Positions 6,852 through 7,104 of a stretch of DNA of 7,104 nucleotides are shown here, piece after piece; position 1 is the first letter of the stretch; each line of letters opens with the position of its first letter. The notes beneath the pieces were generated by a model. The model saw only the letters and a program-made list of their open reading frames with translations, had not been told where the DNA came from and did not search any database. Where the stretch lies: positions 1-7,104 of the forward strand of contig CAYZEZ010000248.1 of NCBI GenBank assembly GCA_964477295.1, in the 5' to 3' direction. This stretch comes from CAYZEZ01 sp964477295. Its GTDB lineage: Bacteria > Bacteroidota > Bacteroidia > Bacteroidales > SM23-62. The position numbers and the translations under genes are program-made.

Positions 6852-7104
6852 ATGTTTCTTATAAAGTCTTGGTTCATCATCATTATATTAATATTATATT
6901 CCTCTTCTGCCTTTACGCAGGGTTCTGATACAATTCACCGGAGCTGGCTTGTTCAACGTTCTATAGTACCTGCCATCCTAATCGGGGGAAGTATCGTTGT
7001 AAATAACAGTCAATTTGAACAGAACCTTCAACTTCGAATACAAGCTGTTGTGGGCGAGGACTTCCATTCTGATGTGGATGATTATCTTCAATACGTACCC
7101 ATCA
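6852..7104 (+). CDS. PAP2-family phosphatase-like membrane protein, N-terminal part only
   Basis: An ATG at 6852 opens a frame that runs off the window edge after 84 complete codons. It begins MFLIKSWFIIIILILYSSS, a hydrophobic signal or anchor with a likely cleavage near AFTQG. It continues with WLVQRSIVPAILIGGSIVV and ends VDDYLQYVPI. The RSIVPAxLIGG and DDYLQYxP pairs are characteristic of the N-terminus of Bacteroidota PAP2-superfamily proteins, which remove phosphate from lipid pyrophosphates or phospholipids at the membrane. The catalytic motifs (KX6RP, PSGH, SRX5HX3D) would lie beyond the window, so activity cannot be judged. The 61-nt gap after the DUF4249 gene shows no terminator, so co-transcription with the receptor pair is possible. 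A TTTG at 6816 with TAATTAAA at 6842 weakly recalls a promoter but has a poor -7 box and a 22-nt spacer. Confidence 0.75.
   Translation, partial: MFLIKSWFIIIILILYSSSAFTQGSDTIHRSWLVQRSIVPAILIGGSIVVNNSQFEQNLQLRIQAVVGEDFHSDVDDYLQYVPI

Noticed and set aside
1..7104. tRNA or rRNA genes, CRISPR arrays, insertion sequences, attachment sites or riboswitches.
   Set aside because: Nothing seen by eye: no spaced direct repeats, no transposase-like frame, no terminal inverted repeats, no tRNA-like cloverleaf, and the gaps between genes are too short for most such elements.

Overview
The window looks like a chromosomal stretch from a member of the Bacteroidota, probably class Bacteroidia; the genus is not determinable from sequence alone. 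The reasons are its AT-rich composition, little or no Shine-Dalgarno signal before most genes, a PepSY-like small protein, an ECF sigma factor followed by a fused anti-sigma/outer-membrane barrel protein, a TonB-dependent receptor with an N-terminal carboxypeptidase-regulatory-like domain, and a DUF4249 lipoprotein. All recognised genes are on the + strand.

Layout. (1) Positions 3-338 are the 3' part of a PepSY-like protein gene, followed by a hairpin terminator at about 411-457. (2) Positions 511-3459 form a compact regulatory cluster. It holds an ECF sigma factor (TTG start), then, after 1 nt, a 495-residue protein. That protein has a cytosolic anti-sigma-like N-terminus, one transmembrane helix, a periplasmic linker of about 190 residues and a C-terminal outer-membrane beta-barrel. 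Next come a short out-of-frame relic that reads as the end of a second barrel gene (about 2568-2681) and a 256-residue lipoprotein. A strong intrinsic terminator (3509-3544) closes the cluster. (3) Positions 3562-6790 hold a TonB-dependent receptor (770 aa) and, 4 nt later, a DUF4249 lipoprotein (303 aa), a pairing common in Bacteroidota. (4) From 6852 to the window edge is the N-terminal part of a PAP2-family phosphatase-like membrane protein.

How the genes may work together. The sigma factor and the barrel-fused anti-sigma match the architecture of the dual membrane-spanning anti-sigma factors (Dma) described in Bacteroides thetaiotaomicron, where one polypeptide links the outer membrane to a cytoplasmic sigma factor. 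In this window the linked lipoprotein is a candidate partner or regulon member of that sensor. The receptor/DUF4249 pair is a candidate regulated uptake system, but nothing in the sequence proves regulation. The most interesting points are the dual-membrane regulator with its linked lipoprotein, the relic of a second barrel between them, and a terminator hairpin only 17 nt before the receptor start codon.
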